Shown here: one piece after another, positions 18,585 through 27,369 of the stretch
Numbering within the stretch: position 1 is the stretch's first letter
Layout: every line of letters starts with the position of its first letter
DNA from: an uncultured Pseudomonadota bacterium
Lineage (GTDB): Bacteria > Myxococcota_A > Bradymonadia > Bradymonadales > GCA-2716585
NCBI GenBank assembly: GCA_937123825.1
Contig: CAKZKQ010000584.1
Span: 1-36,524, forward strand
Direction: 5' to 3'
DNA length: 36,524 nucleotides
Program-made: the position numbers and the translations under genes
Notes under the pieces: model-generated
What the model was told of the DNA's origin: nothing
The model's input: the letters and a program-made list of their open reading frames with translations, nothing else
The model's database searches: none

Positions 18585-19451
18585 TCAGCGGATTTCGATG
18601 GGCAGATCAAAGGTGACGCTGTCGATCGTGGATGTGCAGTTGGGGTCGTCTTCATCGGCGAAGACGGCGTCGGTCAGCGTGCCCGTCAGGCTGCCCTCGA
18701 CCGAGTCGATGGAGAGCGTTCCGGATTGAAGGAGCAGGTCGCCCTGGCTTGATGGAAATCCGTCGGAGGCGTCTCGGACCACTTTGACGACCCATGGGCC
18801 GTTTCCGTTTTCAAAGACACCCGTTTCGACGCCGACGCTGTAAAACGCCGCGATGCTGAGGCGGTCGGGCTGTGGGTCGCCGTTGAGGTCGCCCAGCAGG
18901 GAGAGAAAGTGGACTGCTGGCGTGTTTGAGTTGCCTTCAAAGGCGGCGGCGTTGGTCAGTGTGCCGGGGTAGCTGTCCTGGGCAAAGTCGCACACGGCGG
19001 GGCCCATGGCGCAGTCCGGGTCATTGGTGCACGCCTCATCGGGGCAGAGGCCGTCGCTGAGGTCGTCGCAGAAGCATCCGACGCCTTCGACCGTCGTGTT
19101 GTCCTGGCCGCAGACGCTGCCTTGTGGGCACTCGTATTGGACCAGTTGACCCGACTCGCAAATCTGGAGGTTGGGTCCATCCAGGCACTGGCCGAGTCCC
19201 TCTGGGAGTTGGCCGCATTCACCAACAATTTCGCCATCGTCAATGGGGTCGATGTCGCCGTCATCGTTGTTGGTGGCGTTGTTGTCGTCGTTGTTTTGAT
19301 CGTTGTTGACGTCATCGGGGGCGTTGTTGGCGTTGTCTGTGTTGGTGTCTTCCTGGGGGGCATCGCCGCAGCCAATGGCCAGCAGACAGGCGAGCATGAG
19401 GGGGAGGAGGCGCAGGGTGTGGGGTTTGGACATCATGGGGTTTTTCATCAT
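18585..19451 (-). CDS. Lipoprotein with Asn/Asp-rich linker and Cys-rich module
   Basis: About 288 residues. The signal MMSKPHTLRLLPLMLACLLAIGC ends in a lipobox-type Cys. A low-complexity linker made almost only of Asn and Asp follows, then a Cys-rich part (GQLPEGLGQCLDGPNLQIC, ECPQGSVCG, CFCDDLSDGLCPDEAC). The C-terminal beta domain (VVKVVRDASDGFPSSQGD, ending in FDLPIEI) is unrecognised. Several in-frame ATGs lie between 19457 and 19433 and none has a clear ribosome site, so the exact start is uncertain. A TGGCCG/CGGCCA hairpin lies just upstream near 19466-19484. It is probably surface-exposed; function unknown. Confidence 0.75.
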   Translation of the reverse strand: MMKNPMMSKPHTLRLLPLMLACLLAIGCGDAPQEDTNTDNANNAPDDVNNDQNNDDNNATNNDDGDIDPIDDGEIVGECGQLPEGLGQCLDGPNLQICESGQLVQYECPQGSVCGQDNTTVEGVGCFCDDLSDGLCPDEACTNDPDCAMGPAVCDFAQDSYPGTLTNAAAFEGNSNTPAVHFLSLLGDLNGDPQPDRLSIAAFYSVGVETGVFENGNGPWVVKVVRDASDGFPSSQGDLLLQSGTLSIDSVEGSLTGTLTDAVFADEDDPNCTSTIDSVTFDLPIEIR

Positions 19452-19680
19452 CGACATGTGAGCGTTTTGGCCGCTTTGGGCGGCCACAAATGGGTTGATG
19501 CCTGGCTTTGTGGTGGCTTTGTGGGCCTTGGGCCGCATGCGGCGGACCCGTTGAGGCGACAACCTCGCGTGGAGACTGCGCTTCGAGCCTCCTGTACCCA
19601 TCAGGTCGAGATTTATTCTGCGGATTTTTGAGATTGTTTTGGGAGGGGGGGTTTGGTGGTCGGGATGGAGGCTGGGGAGT

Positions 19681-21633
19681 TCAGGCCAGCGCGCGCCACA
19701 GGCGAACAGGCAAGGGCGGTGTGACGAGCCACGCCCCGTGAAGGAACCAGCTTGCGTCGACGTCTTTGCCCGCCAGTGAGTCAAAGGCAGCCAGCGCCGC
19801 CGTGATGCTCTGTGAGACGGTCCCTGCGGCGACCCTGGAGGCGTGGTCGCGGCGGTCGCGCTTGGAGATTTTGCGCGCGGCTTTGAGGGCGATGTCGGGG
19901 AAGCCTGCTTTGAGGGCACGTTGGACCAGTGAGCGGGCGGCTTCGTTTTTGGCGTACGTGTTTTTGCAGTGGGTTTGCAGGGATTTGAGCCCCGTCAGAT
20001 CTGATTTGAGGGCGGCTTTGAGTGCTGCGCGATCGCCGTCTTGAAGCAGGACATCGGCGCGGATGTTGTTGACGCTGGAGCGCGTGGTGGCCTCGACGCC
20101 GCGGTCGTAGGAGGTGCGAAAGTTGAGCGCCAGCAGACGGTCGATCTGCTCAAAGACCGGTGCGTAGGACGCCATCGAAAACCCCCACCCAAGGGTGTGG
20201 CGGATCAGCCCGACGAGGTCCTGGATGGCCGACATGACCGATTGATCGTCGGCGCGGCGGTGTCCCAGCAAGGAGGCGGCGTCGGACAAGGTGGTCTGGC
20301 CTGTGCGGACGTGGAGGGCGGCTTGATTCACGGGATCGTGGTCGAGGCTCATTTTTGTGGCCATGAACTCACGGACGGTGTCGATGGCGTCGGGGTCGAT
20401 GGCGCGCAGTTGGGTGGCTTCATAGCCTTTCCAGCGGGTTTTATTGGGTTGCAACAGGGCGTCGAGGGTCAGTTGGGTGTGTTCCTGGGCGCGCCCAGCG
20501 CGTTTCATGGGTTGGGCAAGCTCGTTCCACCGCTCGTAGTAGGCCTCCATGAAGGCTGTGATCTGCGCGCCGGTCCACGACGCCGCGATGCGCTCCATGG
20601 TGGTGTGATCGGCGGCGTTGTTGCGCGAGCGCGCTTCGAGGGCGTTTAAGAGTTCCAGGGCAACGGCGGGGCGGTCGCAGAAGAAGGTCAAGAGTCCCTG
20701 GTGCGATGAATTGCCGGACATGGTGGCGCCGAGGCTGTCTGGGGCGGCCAGGCGCCAGCGCTCCAAAATGGCGCTTGTCTGGTCGTGGTCTCCAGCGGTC
20801 CGCAGTGCCTCGATGATGGCCAACATGTCGGAAATGGGCCTTTGTCCATCGAGCACGGCGTCGATGATCGCTTCGGCGGCGCCGTTGAGGGCGGCGTCAC
20901 CAAGCGCCATGGCTTTTGCGGCCATGACAGCCCGGTGGGTGGGGGCGTCGTTGAGCGAGCGTTGGGTGTCATCGCTGGATTCAATGGCGTCGAGCACTGC
21001 CTTGCGCGGCGCTGCAAGCTCTTCTTGCCTGGCTTTGGCGATGCGCCACAGCGAGGTGGCCTGGAGGTTGTCGGGCAGCGCTTTGGCCATGGTCTGGGCG
21101 CTGTCGATGTGACCGGCGTCGATGGCGGCCTCGATGGTGGCTTCGGCGACGTCGAGCCGCATCCAGTCTGTGGTGCTCAGGCGTTGGTCGGCGATGAGCG
21201 CGAACGCGGCGCAGCAGCGCGCCACGAGCGTGTCTCGCAGGGCGCTCTGATCGACTTTCTTTGGAGTTTTGGCTGTGGTTTTGGCTGGTTTTGAGGCTTT
21301 TGGGCTGGTAGGGGCGGGTTTGGGGGCTGCGGCGAGGTGTTTGGAGACCGCCGTGGGGACATTGCCTTGGAGCAGGCCGTTGAAGTCTTCGACGCTGAAG
21401 ACGATGCCGCCTTGGGCCAGGAGTTTGCTGGCTTTGGAGCCTGGGACGGTGTCGCCGGGCAGCTTGGTGTCCTGGCCCCAGACCATGAAGCGCAGTTTGC
21501 GGGTGACGGACTTGAGCAGGACGCCGTCGCGCGCGGCAATCTCCGCTTTGATCTGGGCTCTGGTGGCGGTGCTGCGCACGTCGTAGATGAGCCAGGTTTG
21601 GCCCGTGAAAAAGGTGGCGTCGATGGTGTTCAT
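19681..21633 (-). CDS. Unrecognised 650-residue protein with BRCT-like N-terminus
   Basis: Residues 6-85 resemble a BRCT domain: FFTGQTWLIYDV, then RAQIKAEIAARDGVLLKSVT, then LRFMVWGQ, SKASKLLAQGGIVFSVEDFN. These are the successive BRCT pieces (strand 1, helix 1 with GG-like turn, strand 3 ending VxG, and the K-A-x-x-x-G-I-x-V-x-x-E-x-F end). A Lys/Pro/Ala linker (about 100-130) leads to some 500 residues of helical, repeat-like sequence without a motif I know. There is no signal peptide and no membrane segment, so it is cytoplasmic. BRCT modules in bacteria are best known from DNA ligase LigA; here a scaffold or DNA-associated role would be a guess. It is separated by 68 bases from the next gene upstream (21701-22603). 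Confidence 0.72.
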   Translation of the reverse strand: MNTIDATFFTGQTWLIYDVRSTATRAQIKAEIAARDGVLLKSVTRKLRFMVWGQDTKLPGDTVPGSKASKLLAQGGIVFSVEDFNGLLQGNVPTAVSKHLAAAPKPAPTSPKASKPAKTTAKTPKKVDQSALRDTLVARCCAAFALIADQRLSTTDWMRLDVAEATIEAAIDAGHIDSAQTMAKALPDNLQATSLWRIAKARQEELAAPRKAVLDAIESSDDTQRSLNDAPTHRAVMAAKAMALGDAALNGAAEAIIDAVLDGQRPISDMLAIIEALRTAGDHDQTSAILERWRLAAPDSLGATMSGNSSHQGLLTFFCDRPAVALELLNALEARSRNNAADHTTMERIAASWTGAQITAFMEAYYERWNELAQPMKRAGRAQEHTQLTLDALLQPNKTRWKGYEATQLRAIDPDAIDTVREFMATKMSLDHDPVNQAALHVRTGQTTLSDAASLLGHRRADDQSVMSAIQDLVGLIRHTLGWGFSMASYAPVFEQIDRLLALNFRTSYDRGVEATTRSSVNNIRADVLLQDGDRAALKAALKSDLTGLKSLQTHCKNTYAKNEAARSLVQRALKAGFPDIALKAARKISKRDRRDHASRVAAGTVSQSITAALAAFDSLAGKDVDASWFLHGAWLVTPPLPVRLWRALA

Positions 21634-21700
21634 GAACTGCTCGTGTGGTGATCTGGGGGGTGGGTTGGTCCGTCTGCTTTGATGTCGAAGCGCATCCTAC

Positions 21701-22603
21701 TTACCGATGGCTCTCATTGTCGACAAACGCTACACGTGGGTTCTGTGCAGGCTCCCACCCTGGGGGCATGACAAAGCACAGCCACCAGTCGCGCCAGTTG
21801 GTGGCGCGGCGCAGCTTGCGCGCAAACCACTTAAAGCCCGCCACCTCGATCTCCAGCGGGTTGTAGGTCTCGATCCGCTCGGTCACCCCGTAGGTCGGCT
21901 CTTCTTGTTCTTGCTGGTAGGTCCCAAAGAGGCGATCCCAGATGATGAGCACCTCGCCGTAGTTCTTATCCAGATATTTGTCGTCGGCGCCGTGGTGCAC
22001 CCGGTGGTTGGAGGGGGTGGCCAGGAGCCAGTCCAGAGGGCCGAGCCTTTTGATGAGCCGGGTGTGCTGGGCGATGCCCCAGACGTTGGTCACGATGAGG
22101 ATGACGATGAAGTGGGCGGGGGCGACGCCCAGGATCGGCAGGAGGTAGAAGAGGGGGCGCGACAAGAGGGTTTTGTCCACCACAAAGCCCCTGGAGGCCA
22201 CCGTCATGTTGTACTGGTTGGACGAGTGATGGACGTGGTGCATCGCCCAGAAGAAGCCCACCCGGTGAGAGATGCGATGGTCGACGTACCAGGCCAGATC
22301 GTAGAGCAAAAACGCCGCCACCCAGCCCGTTACCGACTGACCCAGCTCAAAGAGCCGTGCGTGCTCGTAAATCGCCGCCACCAGCCCCAACGGCAGCAAC
22401 TTGCCGACCACCAGATCCACGCTCAAAAACGCCGCCGTGATGGCGATGTTTGCCGCGCTGTCCCTGTGGTCCCACTTCACCTCTTCCATCACCTCATGGG
22501 CGATGCGTTCACCCACCAACAACACCACGTAGATGGGGATCAGGAAGACATATGACTCGCCCGTCTCTATCAGGGCGATCATGTATTGAAAGAAGGCATC
22601 CAT
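21701..22603 (-). CDS. Sterol desaturase / fatty acid hydroxylase superfamily protein
   Basis: A 300-residue integral membrane di-iron oxygenase. The histidine boxes are in order: HRISH (109-113, HX3H), HHVHH (122-126, HXXHH) and a late HRVHH (HXXHH) preceding GADDKYLDKNYG, followed by the family end motif WDRLFGTY. Four or so hydrophobic segments surround them. It would hydroxylate or desaturate a lipid using oxygen at the inner membrane; the substrate is unknown. The start at 22603 (MDAFFQY) is preferred by fold, but ATGs at 22627 and 22666 are possible and no ribosome site is decisive. The 253-base gap to the divergent GST should hold both promoters. Confidence 0.9.
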   Translation of the reverse strand: MDAFFQYMIALIETGESYVFLIPIYVVLLVGERIAHEVMEEVKWDHRDSAANIAITAAFLSVDLVVGKLLPLGLVAAIYEHARLFELGQSVTGWVAAFLLYDLAWYVDHRISHRVGFFWAMHHVHHSSNQYNMTVASRGFVVDKTLLSRPLFYLLPILGVAPAHFIVILIVTNVWGIAQHTRLIKRLGPLDWLLATPSNHRVHHGADDKYLDKNYGEVLIIWDRLFGTYQQEQEEPTYGVTERIETYNPLEIEVAGFKWFARKLRRATNWRDWWLCFVMPPGWEPAQNPRVAFVDNESHR

Positions 22604-22856
22604 GGGGCACCGGGCAAGAGGCGTCATTGTGCACGACGCGATTGTCTCCCCCAGGCCGGACAACAATCAAGGCTGACGGTCTCTTGAGCGCGCAGAGTCA
22701 GCCGATGAACTCACATTCGGTGAGCGTGACGCACTGGGCAAGTCCTTTGACGCATCGTACAAGTGCACTCTACGCCAGCGGGGCTTACCATCGCCTCTGA
22801 GTTGTTCTTCGTGACGCGGTTGCGTCGTCTGCTGCTTTTAAAACCAGGAGTCTCTC

Positions 22857-23543
22857 ATGTCCTCACTGACGCTCGTCAGCTTCAAAGCGTGTCCCTTTGT
22901 CCAACGCGCCGCCATCATGCTCGAAGAGCAAGGCCGCGCCTACGACATCAGCTACATCGACCTGTGGAACAAGCCCGACTGGTTTTTGGAGATCTCGCCC
23001 AGCGGCAAGGTGCCGGTCTTGAAGGTCGATGAGACGCCGATTTTTGAAAGCGCGGTCATCCTTGAGTACCTCGATGAGACCACCGACCAGCACCGCCTGC
23101 TGCCGACCGACCCTGTGGAGCGTGCCCAGCAGCGCATGTGGATCACCTACATCTCCAACATCATGTCCAAGGGCTGGAGGCTCCAGGCGGCCAAGGAAGA
23201 AGACGACGCCAGAGCCCTGGTGACGGAGCTGCGCGGTCATTTTGAGGAGTTGCTCAAGGCTTTCCCCGGCGACGGGCCGTTTTGGGGCGGTGAGGACTTC
23301 ACCATGATCGACGCCGCCATCGCGCCCATTTTGCAGCGCTTTACCTGGGCCGAGACCCTGGAGCCGTCGCTGGGCCTCTTTAAAGACATGCCCAGGATGC
23401 AGACCTGGAGGGACGCGCTGCTGGCGCGCCCGTCCACCAAGGCGTCCGTGGTGCCGGATTTGGAAGCACTCAGTGGCCGCATGCTCCACGGGCTCGGCTC
23501 GTGGGTGGCGCGGGGATTTGTGGAGGAGGGGTCAGTGGCCTGA
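22857..23543 (+). CDS. Glutathione S-transferase family protein
   Basis: A 228-residue cytoplasmic protein. The N-terminal thioredoxin fold carries SFKACPFVQRAAIMLEE (CPF at 12-14, an omega/zeta-like catalytic Cys position). The cis-Pro segment GKVPVLKVDE follows, and then the glutathione-binding ESAVILEYLDE. The C-terminal all-helical domain includes GEDFTMIDAAIAPIL, the N-capping box. It would conjugate or reduce substrates with glutathione. The start at 22857 is supported by AGGAG about six bases upstream. It is single-gene and convergent with the metallopeptidase gene 30 bases away. Confidence 0.92.
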   Translation: MSSLTLVSFKACPFVQRAAIMLEEQGRAYDISYIDLWNKPDWFLEISPSGKVPVLKVDETPIFESAVILEYLDETTDQHRLLPTDPVERAQQRMWITYISNIMSKGWRLQAAKEEDDARALVTELRGHFEELLKAFPGDGPFWGGEDFTMIDAAIAPILQRFTWAETLEPSLGLFKDMPRMQTWRDALLARPSTKASVVPDLEALSGRMLHGLGSWVARGFVEEGSVA

Positions 23544-23572
23544 AGGGCGGATTTAAGCGCTTTAAAAGGCCT

Positions 23573-24499
23573 TTAGAGCTTGTTTTTTGCCACGGCGAAG
23601 GTGTCGCACTTGAGCGGGTCGCCGCTCTTGAAGCCGCGCATGAACCAACGCTTGCGCTGGGCGCTTGAGCCGTGGGTGAACTTGGCCTTGTCGCGGTGCC
23701 CCAGCGCGTCGTCGCCGATGGCGTGGGCCGCGCGCGTGGCCTCGTCGAGGTCCTCGTCGGTGATGGACAGGTCGGCGCGCGCGGTGTGACCCCACACCCC
23801 CGCCAGGCAATCGGCTTGAAGCTCGACGCGCACAGAGGTCTCTTCTTTGCTCTCGCCTTTGAGCCCCAACCGCGATGATCCAATCAGGTTCTGGATGTGA
23901 TGGCCGACCTCATGAGCGATGACATAGGCCTGGGCAAAGTCCCCGGGGGCTTTGAGTTGGCTTTTCATGACGTCGTAGAAGCCCGGATCGATGTAGAGCT
24001 TCTTGTCAGCCGGGCAGTAGAAGGGCCCCACCGCCGAGGTCGCCCCGCCGCAGCCGCCCGTGTTGACGCGGTCTGTGAAGACCACCAGCGTGGGCTCCTG
24101 GTAGGACTTGGGCAGCGGCTCTTTGTATTGGGGCAAGTTCCCCTTTTTGAACATCCCGTTCCAGACATCTTCGGTCGAGGCCAGCACCGCGCGCGAAAAG
24201 TCACAGGCATCGGCGTTCTTCTGCGAGAGCGTGCAGACCGACCCCGACGAGCCCGCCGGGGCAGAGGCCGAACCGCCGCCGCCCCCGCCGCCGAAGACGG
24301 CCTGTTTGATGGGGGCCGGGGCAAACAAGAAGACGCCGCCGAGCACCACGCCGCCTGCCAGCGCCCCTTTCCACCCAAAGAGCCTGAAGAGCGTGGAGAT
24401 GATGCCGCCAGCGCGTCCACCGCCCCCGCCGCCACCTCCTCCGCCGCCCGAGCCGCGATCTTCAAAATTGGAAGAGCGCCTGCGACCATCGATTTCCAT
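23573..24499 (-). CDS. Neutral zinc metallopeptidase (YpfJ-type)
   Basis: A 308-residue protein of the putative neutral zinc metallopeptidase family. Its layout is typical: a basic N-terminus, a poly-Gly stretch (residues 18-28), one membrane helix (about 46-60), a second Gly run (70-76), then the catalytic domain with HEVGHH at 196-201 and the conserved LQADCLAGVW motif. Late motifs such as HGSSAQRKRWFMRGF match the family end. It is anchored in the inner membrane with the catalytic domain in the periplasm. Start 24499 has GGAG five bases upstream; the longer in-frame frame is not supported. It is divergent from an AraC gene across a 187-base gap with a strong dyad. Confidence 0.93.
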   Translation of the reverse strand: MEIDGRRRSSNFEDRGSGGGGGGGGGGGRAGGIISTLFRLFGWKGALAGGVVLGGVFLFAPAPIKQAVFGGGGGGGSASAPAGSSGSVCTLSQKNADACDFSRAVLASTEDVWNGMFKKGNLPQYKEPLPKSYQEPTLVVFTDRVNTGGCGGATSAVGPFYCPADKKLYIDPGFYDVMKSQLKAPGDFAQAYVIAHEVGHHIQNLIGSSRLGLKGESKEETSVRVELQADCLAGVWGHTARADLSITDEDLDEATRAAHAIGDDALGHRDKAKFTHGSSAQRKRWFMRGFKSGDPLKCDTFAVAKNKL

Positions 24500-24568
24500 A
24501 GTGTCTCCGTTCCATGGACGTTGTGTTTGCTGCCTCCACGGGAGGGAGTATTTCACAAGTCGAGGCCC

Positions 24569-24596
24569 GTTGACAGAGCGGCCCCGGCCTGTCAAC
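24569..24596. promoter_or_regulatory. Long inverted repeat between metallopeptidase and AraC genes
   Basis: GTTGACAG (24569-24576) and CTGTCAAC (24589-24596) are perfect 8-base inverted repeats with a 12-base spacer, giving a 20-base centre-to-centre distance that places both arms on one DNA face. Direct AGTATT(T)CACA repeats flank it at about 24547 and 24616. TTGACA within each arm also resembles a -35 box. The adjacent AraC protein is one candidate binder. Confidence 0.5.
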
Positions 24597-24692
24597 GCAC
24601 AACGCCCAAAAACACAGTATTCACAATGATTTGCGCTCGCCTGTGGCCAACACTGCGCCATCGCGCTGGCGCACCCCACCAAGTGTGTGACC

Positions 24693-25700
24693 ATGCCCAA
24701 TCAACGCCCCAAACCCGTTCACGTCGGCAGCGCCTGGCGCCTGATACTGCGCGACCTGGGCCTTGATGAAACGGTGATCTTTCGCCGCGCAGGGCTCTCC
24801 CCCAGGCTCCTCGACGGCGCTGGCTCCCACATCTCCATCGAGAGTTTTTATGCGCTCTACGGCGCCATCGAAGCCGAGTCCGGCGACTCCTCCATTGCCC
24901 TCAAGGTGGGCAACATCGTCTCCATCGAGCTCTTTGATCCCGCCCTCTTCGCGGCGCTGTGCTCGCCCGATATGAATACTGCATCCACGCGCCTTGGTCA
25001 GTTCAAGCGTCTGGTGGGCTCCTTCAGCCTCGACGTCGACATCGGCGCCGACACCACCACCATCGGCTACCGCTGCAAACACCGACCCGACATCCCAATG
25101 CTCCTGGGCCTTGGCGAGCTGGTCTTCCTGGTGGCGTTTATGCGCCGCGCCACGCGTCATGAGATCAAGCCGCTGCGCATCACGGTCCAGCGCCTGCCCG
25201 AAGCCGCCGACGCCTACGCCGAATTTTTTGGGACCCCATTGCAGTCAGGCAGCGCCTACACCATCACGCTCGCCGCCAAAGACGCCAGCCGCCCCTTTTT
25301 GACCCACAACGTGCGCATGTGGGAGGCCTTTGAGCCCACCCTGCGCCGCCGCATGGACGAGGCCGGCGAGCAAGCCTTGCTCAGCCAGCGGGTCCAGGAG
25401 GCGCTCTTTGAGTTGCTCCCCAGCGGCCGCACACAGCTCAAAGATGTGGCCAAAGAGCTTGGAATTGGCACCCGCACGCTTCAACGCCGCCTAGCCGCCG
25501 AAGGCACCACCTGGCTGGCCATCCTCAACCACACCCGCGAGCGCTTGGCGCGTCACTACCTGCTCACCTCCAACATGAGCCCCGTTGAGGTCAGCTTTTT
25601 GCTGGGCTTTGAAGACCCCAACTCCCTCTTTCGTGCCTTCCAACGCTGGACCGGCACCACCCCCGAGTCCTGGCGCGCCGACGCCAAAACCACCGGCTGA
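24693..25700 (+). CDS. AraC-family transcriptional regulator
   Basis: A 335-residue regulator (ATG 24693; a GTG two codons earlier is possible). The N-terminal part matches the Arabinose_bd/OruR-type sensor domain (VGSAWRLILRDLGLDETVIFRRAG, YALYGAIEAESGD). The C-terminal 90 residues contain the two AraC helix-turn-helix units: LKDVAKELGIGTRTLQRRL, and then VEVSFLLGFEDPNSLFRAFQ followed by WTGTTPESWR. Members of this branch often control small-molecule or lipid catabolism. The inducer here is unknown. It is divergent from the metallopeptidase gene; the dyad at 24569-24596 may be its site. Confidence 0.93.
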   Translation: MPNQRPKPVHVGSAWRLILRDLGLDETVIFRRAGLSPRLLDGAGSHISIESFYALYGAIEAESGDSSIALKVGNIVSIELFDPALFAALCSPDMNTASTRLGQFKRLVGSFSLDVDIGADTTTIGYRCKHRPDIPMLLGLGELVFLVAFMRRATRHEIKPLRITVQRLPEAADAYAEFFGTPLQSGSAYTITLAAKDASRPFLTHNVRMWEAFEPTLRRRMDEAGEQALLSQRVQEALFELLPSGRTQLKDVAKELGIGTRTLQRRLAAEGTTWLAILNHTRERLARHYLLTSNMSPVEVSFLLGFEDPNSLFRAFQRWTGTTPESWRADAKTTG

Positions 25701-25850
25701 GCCACACACCCTGGACCGGTATGGCCACAGGCCCCAACACCCACTTTGGCTCCAGGCCCAGTGGCACCACCATCCGATCGTGTCTTTGCGATGAACGCTG
25801 TTCGCTAAAGAGTTGCTGCGGCGAGTTGCTGGGTTATGCTCACAAGCATA

Positions 25851-26378
25851 GGTTTGAACCAGGGAGGGTTTGATCGCCTCATGAAGATGATTCTTTTGAT
25901 GCTTTGCGCCTTGTGTCTGGGCTTCTCATCGTCCTGTGCGACTTCAAGAGGAGACGAAGTCATTTATAAGCACATGTCGATGGTCGAGTTTCCCACGAAC
26001 CCACAGGAGGCGGTGGAGCGTTATCCCAATGATGACTTTATGCTCCTTTTGTCCATTTGGTCGGGCAATCATCTGGTCTCAAGACCTCGAATCTGGCTGC
26101 GGTCGGGTGTGTTTAAAAGCGTGAACCCGAGCTCTGATCCTGATGATCTATGGGATGTTATTGTGATGGTCGAGCGCGTCGGTGAGTACATTCAGGTGGT
26201 TGGGACGTTTGTGTCCAGAGAGTTTGAAGCCCATTTTGAGTTGCGTCTGGACCCCGAAAAACGTGTGCCGTCCGTAAAAATGGACGATCCTCGTTTTGAT
26301 GTAAGCGCCGTGGTCTATGTGATCAAAGACGGCATTTAGGGGCTTTGGTTTGGACCAGGGAGGGTTTGGTCACTCATG
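25851..26378 (+). repeat. Duplicated leader of the tandem lipoproteins
   Basis: GGTTTG(A/G)ACCAGGGAGGGTTTG is present at 25851-25872 and 26347-26368 with one difference, followed in each by a short (A/G)TC..CTC and the start codon. The copies mark the edges of a tandem duplication and conserve the AGGGAGGG ribosome-site-like element. Confidence 0.75.
25881..26339 (+). CDS. Small lipoprotein, first of a tandem paralog pair
   Basis: A 152-residue lipoprotein: MKMILLMLCALCLGFSSSC with Cys19 followed by ATS. The core VSRPRIWLRSG (67-77), VGTFVS and ELRLDP segments match VxISKPKIAILPG, VGTLVS and ELCVIP of the next gene, so the two are diverged duplicates. The pattern SxPxI....G....V recalls the processing or anti-sigma-like domains in which a set of outputs is compared, but no family is claimed. 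The ATG is 13 bases from AGGGAGGG, a wide spacing that is kept in the second copy. The codon use is less GC-biased than its neighbours. Function unknown. Confidence 0.75.
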   Translation: MKMILLMLCALCLGFSSSCATSRGDEVIYKHMSMVEFPTNPQEAVERYPNDDFMLLLSIWSGNHLVSRPRIWLRSGVFKSVNPSSDPDDLWDVIVMVERVGEYIQVVGTFVSREFEAHFELRLDPEKRVPSVKMDDPRFDVSAVVYVIKDGI

Positions 26379-26957
26379 AAAGCGATTGTTGTGATGGTGT
26401 GCGGTCTTATCTTGAGCTTCTCATCGGCCTGTGCAACCTCGACGGGGGCTCAGGGGGATGGGCAGGGTGACGCCGCGATGAAGGCAACGGCGAGCGCTGA
26501 GGCCAGCGCCGCGCCGCAAAATGAGGACGCGGCCAAGGCCAGCGCTGACGCTCCTGAAGAGGCTCAGGCGGCCAGCGAGCCTGCCAAAGCCGAGGAGGCC
26601 CAGGGCAAGCCGCTCATGCTCTCTTTTGCGGTCTTTGAAGGGGAGACGCTCATCTCCAAGCCGAAGATCGCCATTTTGCCCGGCATGCCTGGCAAGCTGG
26701 AGGTGGGGTCGGACAAGGGCGACGGTTTTGCGCTCAACGTGACGGCTGACCGCGCCGAAAAGTACGTGACCCTGGTGGGGACCCTGGTCTCCAAGACCGT
26801 CGAAAACAAGGCTGGGGCGCTGGTCGAAAAAAGCTCTGAAACCGAGTTTGAGTTGTGCGTGATCCCAGGCCAGCCCGCATCGGTCTCGTTCAATGACACC
26901 CCCTTTAAGGCGACCATCACGGTCACCGAGCCCAAAAAAGACGACAACAACCCCTGA
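26376..26957 (+). CDS. Small lipoprotein, second of a tandem paralog pair
   Basis: A 193-residue lipoprotein: MKAIVVMVCGLILSFSSAC with Cys19 and ATS, matching its upstream neighbour residue for residue around the lipobox. It has an added Ala/Glu/Asp/Lys-rich linker (about 25-77) missing in the first copy. The beta domain then begins (PLMLSFAVFEGETLISKPKI). The leader bases are also duplicated (see the repeat entry). It starts 36 bases after its paralog and is probably cotranscribed with it and with the small membrane protein nine bases downstream. Confidence 0.78.
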   Translation: MKAIVVMVCGLILSFSSACATSTGAQGDGQGDAAMKATASAEASAAPQNEDAAKASADAPEEAQAASEPAKAEEAQGKPLMLSFAVFEGETLISKPKIAILPGMPGKLEVGSDKGDGFALNVTADRAEKYVTLVGTLVSKTVENKAGALVEKSSETEFELCVIPGQPASVSFNDTPFKATITVTEPKKDDNNP

Positions 26958-26966
26958 TTTTCTCTT

Positions 26967-27323
26967 ATGACGCCCCATCTGGCCACCGCACTCTTGTCCG
27001 CTGTGCTGCTCGCGATGTCATCCTGGGCCTATCTGGGCTCGGATACCCCGTCGCTGACTGCACTCATACCGGCTGGTTTCGGTCTGGCGCTCTTGGCGTG
27101 CTATCCGGGGGTCAAGCGCGAGAGCAAGGTGGTGGCCCACATCGCCGTGCTGCTGACGGTGATCTTGACGCTGGCTCTCTTGATGCCGTTTCGAGGTGCC
27201 ATCCGGCGCGGCGACCCCGGCGCGATGGTGCGCGTCGGCGCCATGATCGCCGCTGCAGTCATGGCCATCGCCTCCTACGTTCGCTCTTTCCGCGCTGCAC
27301 GGCGTGCCCAAAAATTTCAGTGA
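26967..27323 (+). CDS. Small integral membrane protein
   Basis: A 118-residue protein with four hydrophobic segments (about 5-22, 32-47, 56-74 and 86-104) and a basic C-terminus (RSFRAARRAQKF). There is no recognised family. The ATG lies nine bases after the second lipoprotein stop, so it belongs to that operon. Charges place the C-terminus in the cytoplasm. Function unknown. Confidence 0.65.
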   Translation: MTPHLATALLSAVLLAMSSWAYLGSDTPSLTALIPAGFGLALLACYPGVKRESKVVAHIAVLLTVILTLALLMPFRGAIRRGDPGAMVRVGAMIAAAVMAIASYVRSFRAARRAQKFQ

Positions 27324-27369
27324 GATTTGAGCGCATCCCTGCGCGACAAGCATTTATTTTTCAGGGAGC

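Noticed and set aside
19466..19484. TGGCCG/CGGCCA hairpin before the lipoprotein at 18585
   Set aside because: Short stem without a T-tract, not at a transcript end; left as a note in the gene entry, not as a terminator or RNA.
24410..24455. CCG/CCT-rich simple repeat
   Set aside because: It encodes the poly-Gly linker of the metallopeptidase, a normal family feature, so it is not a separate element.
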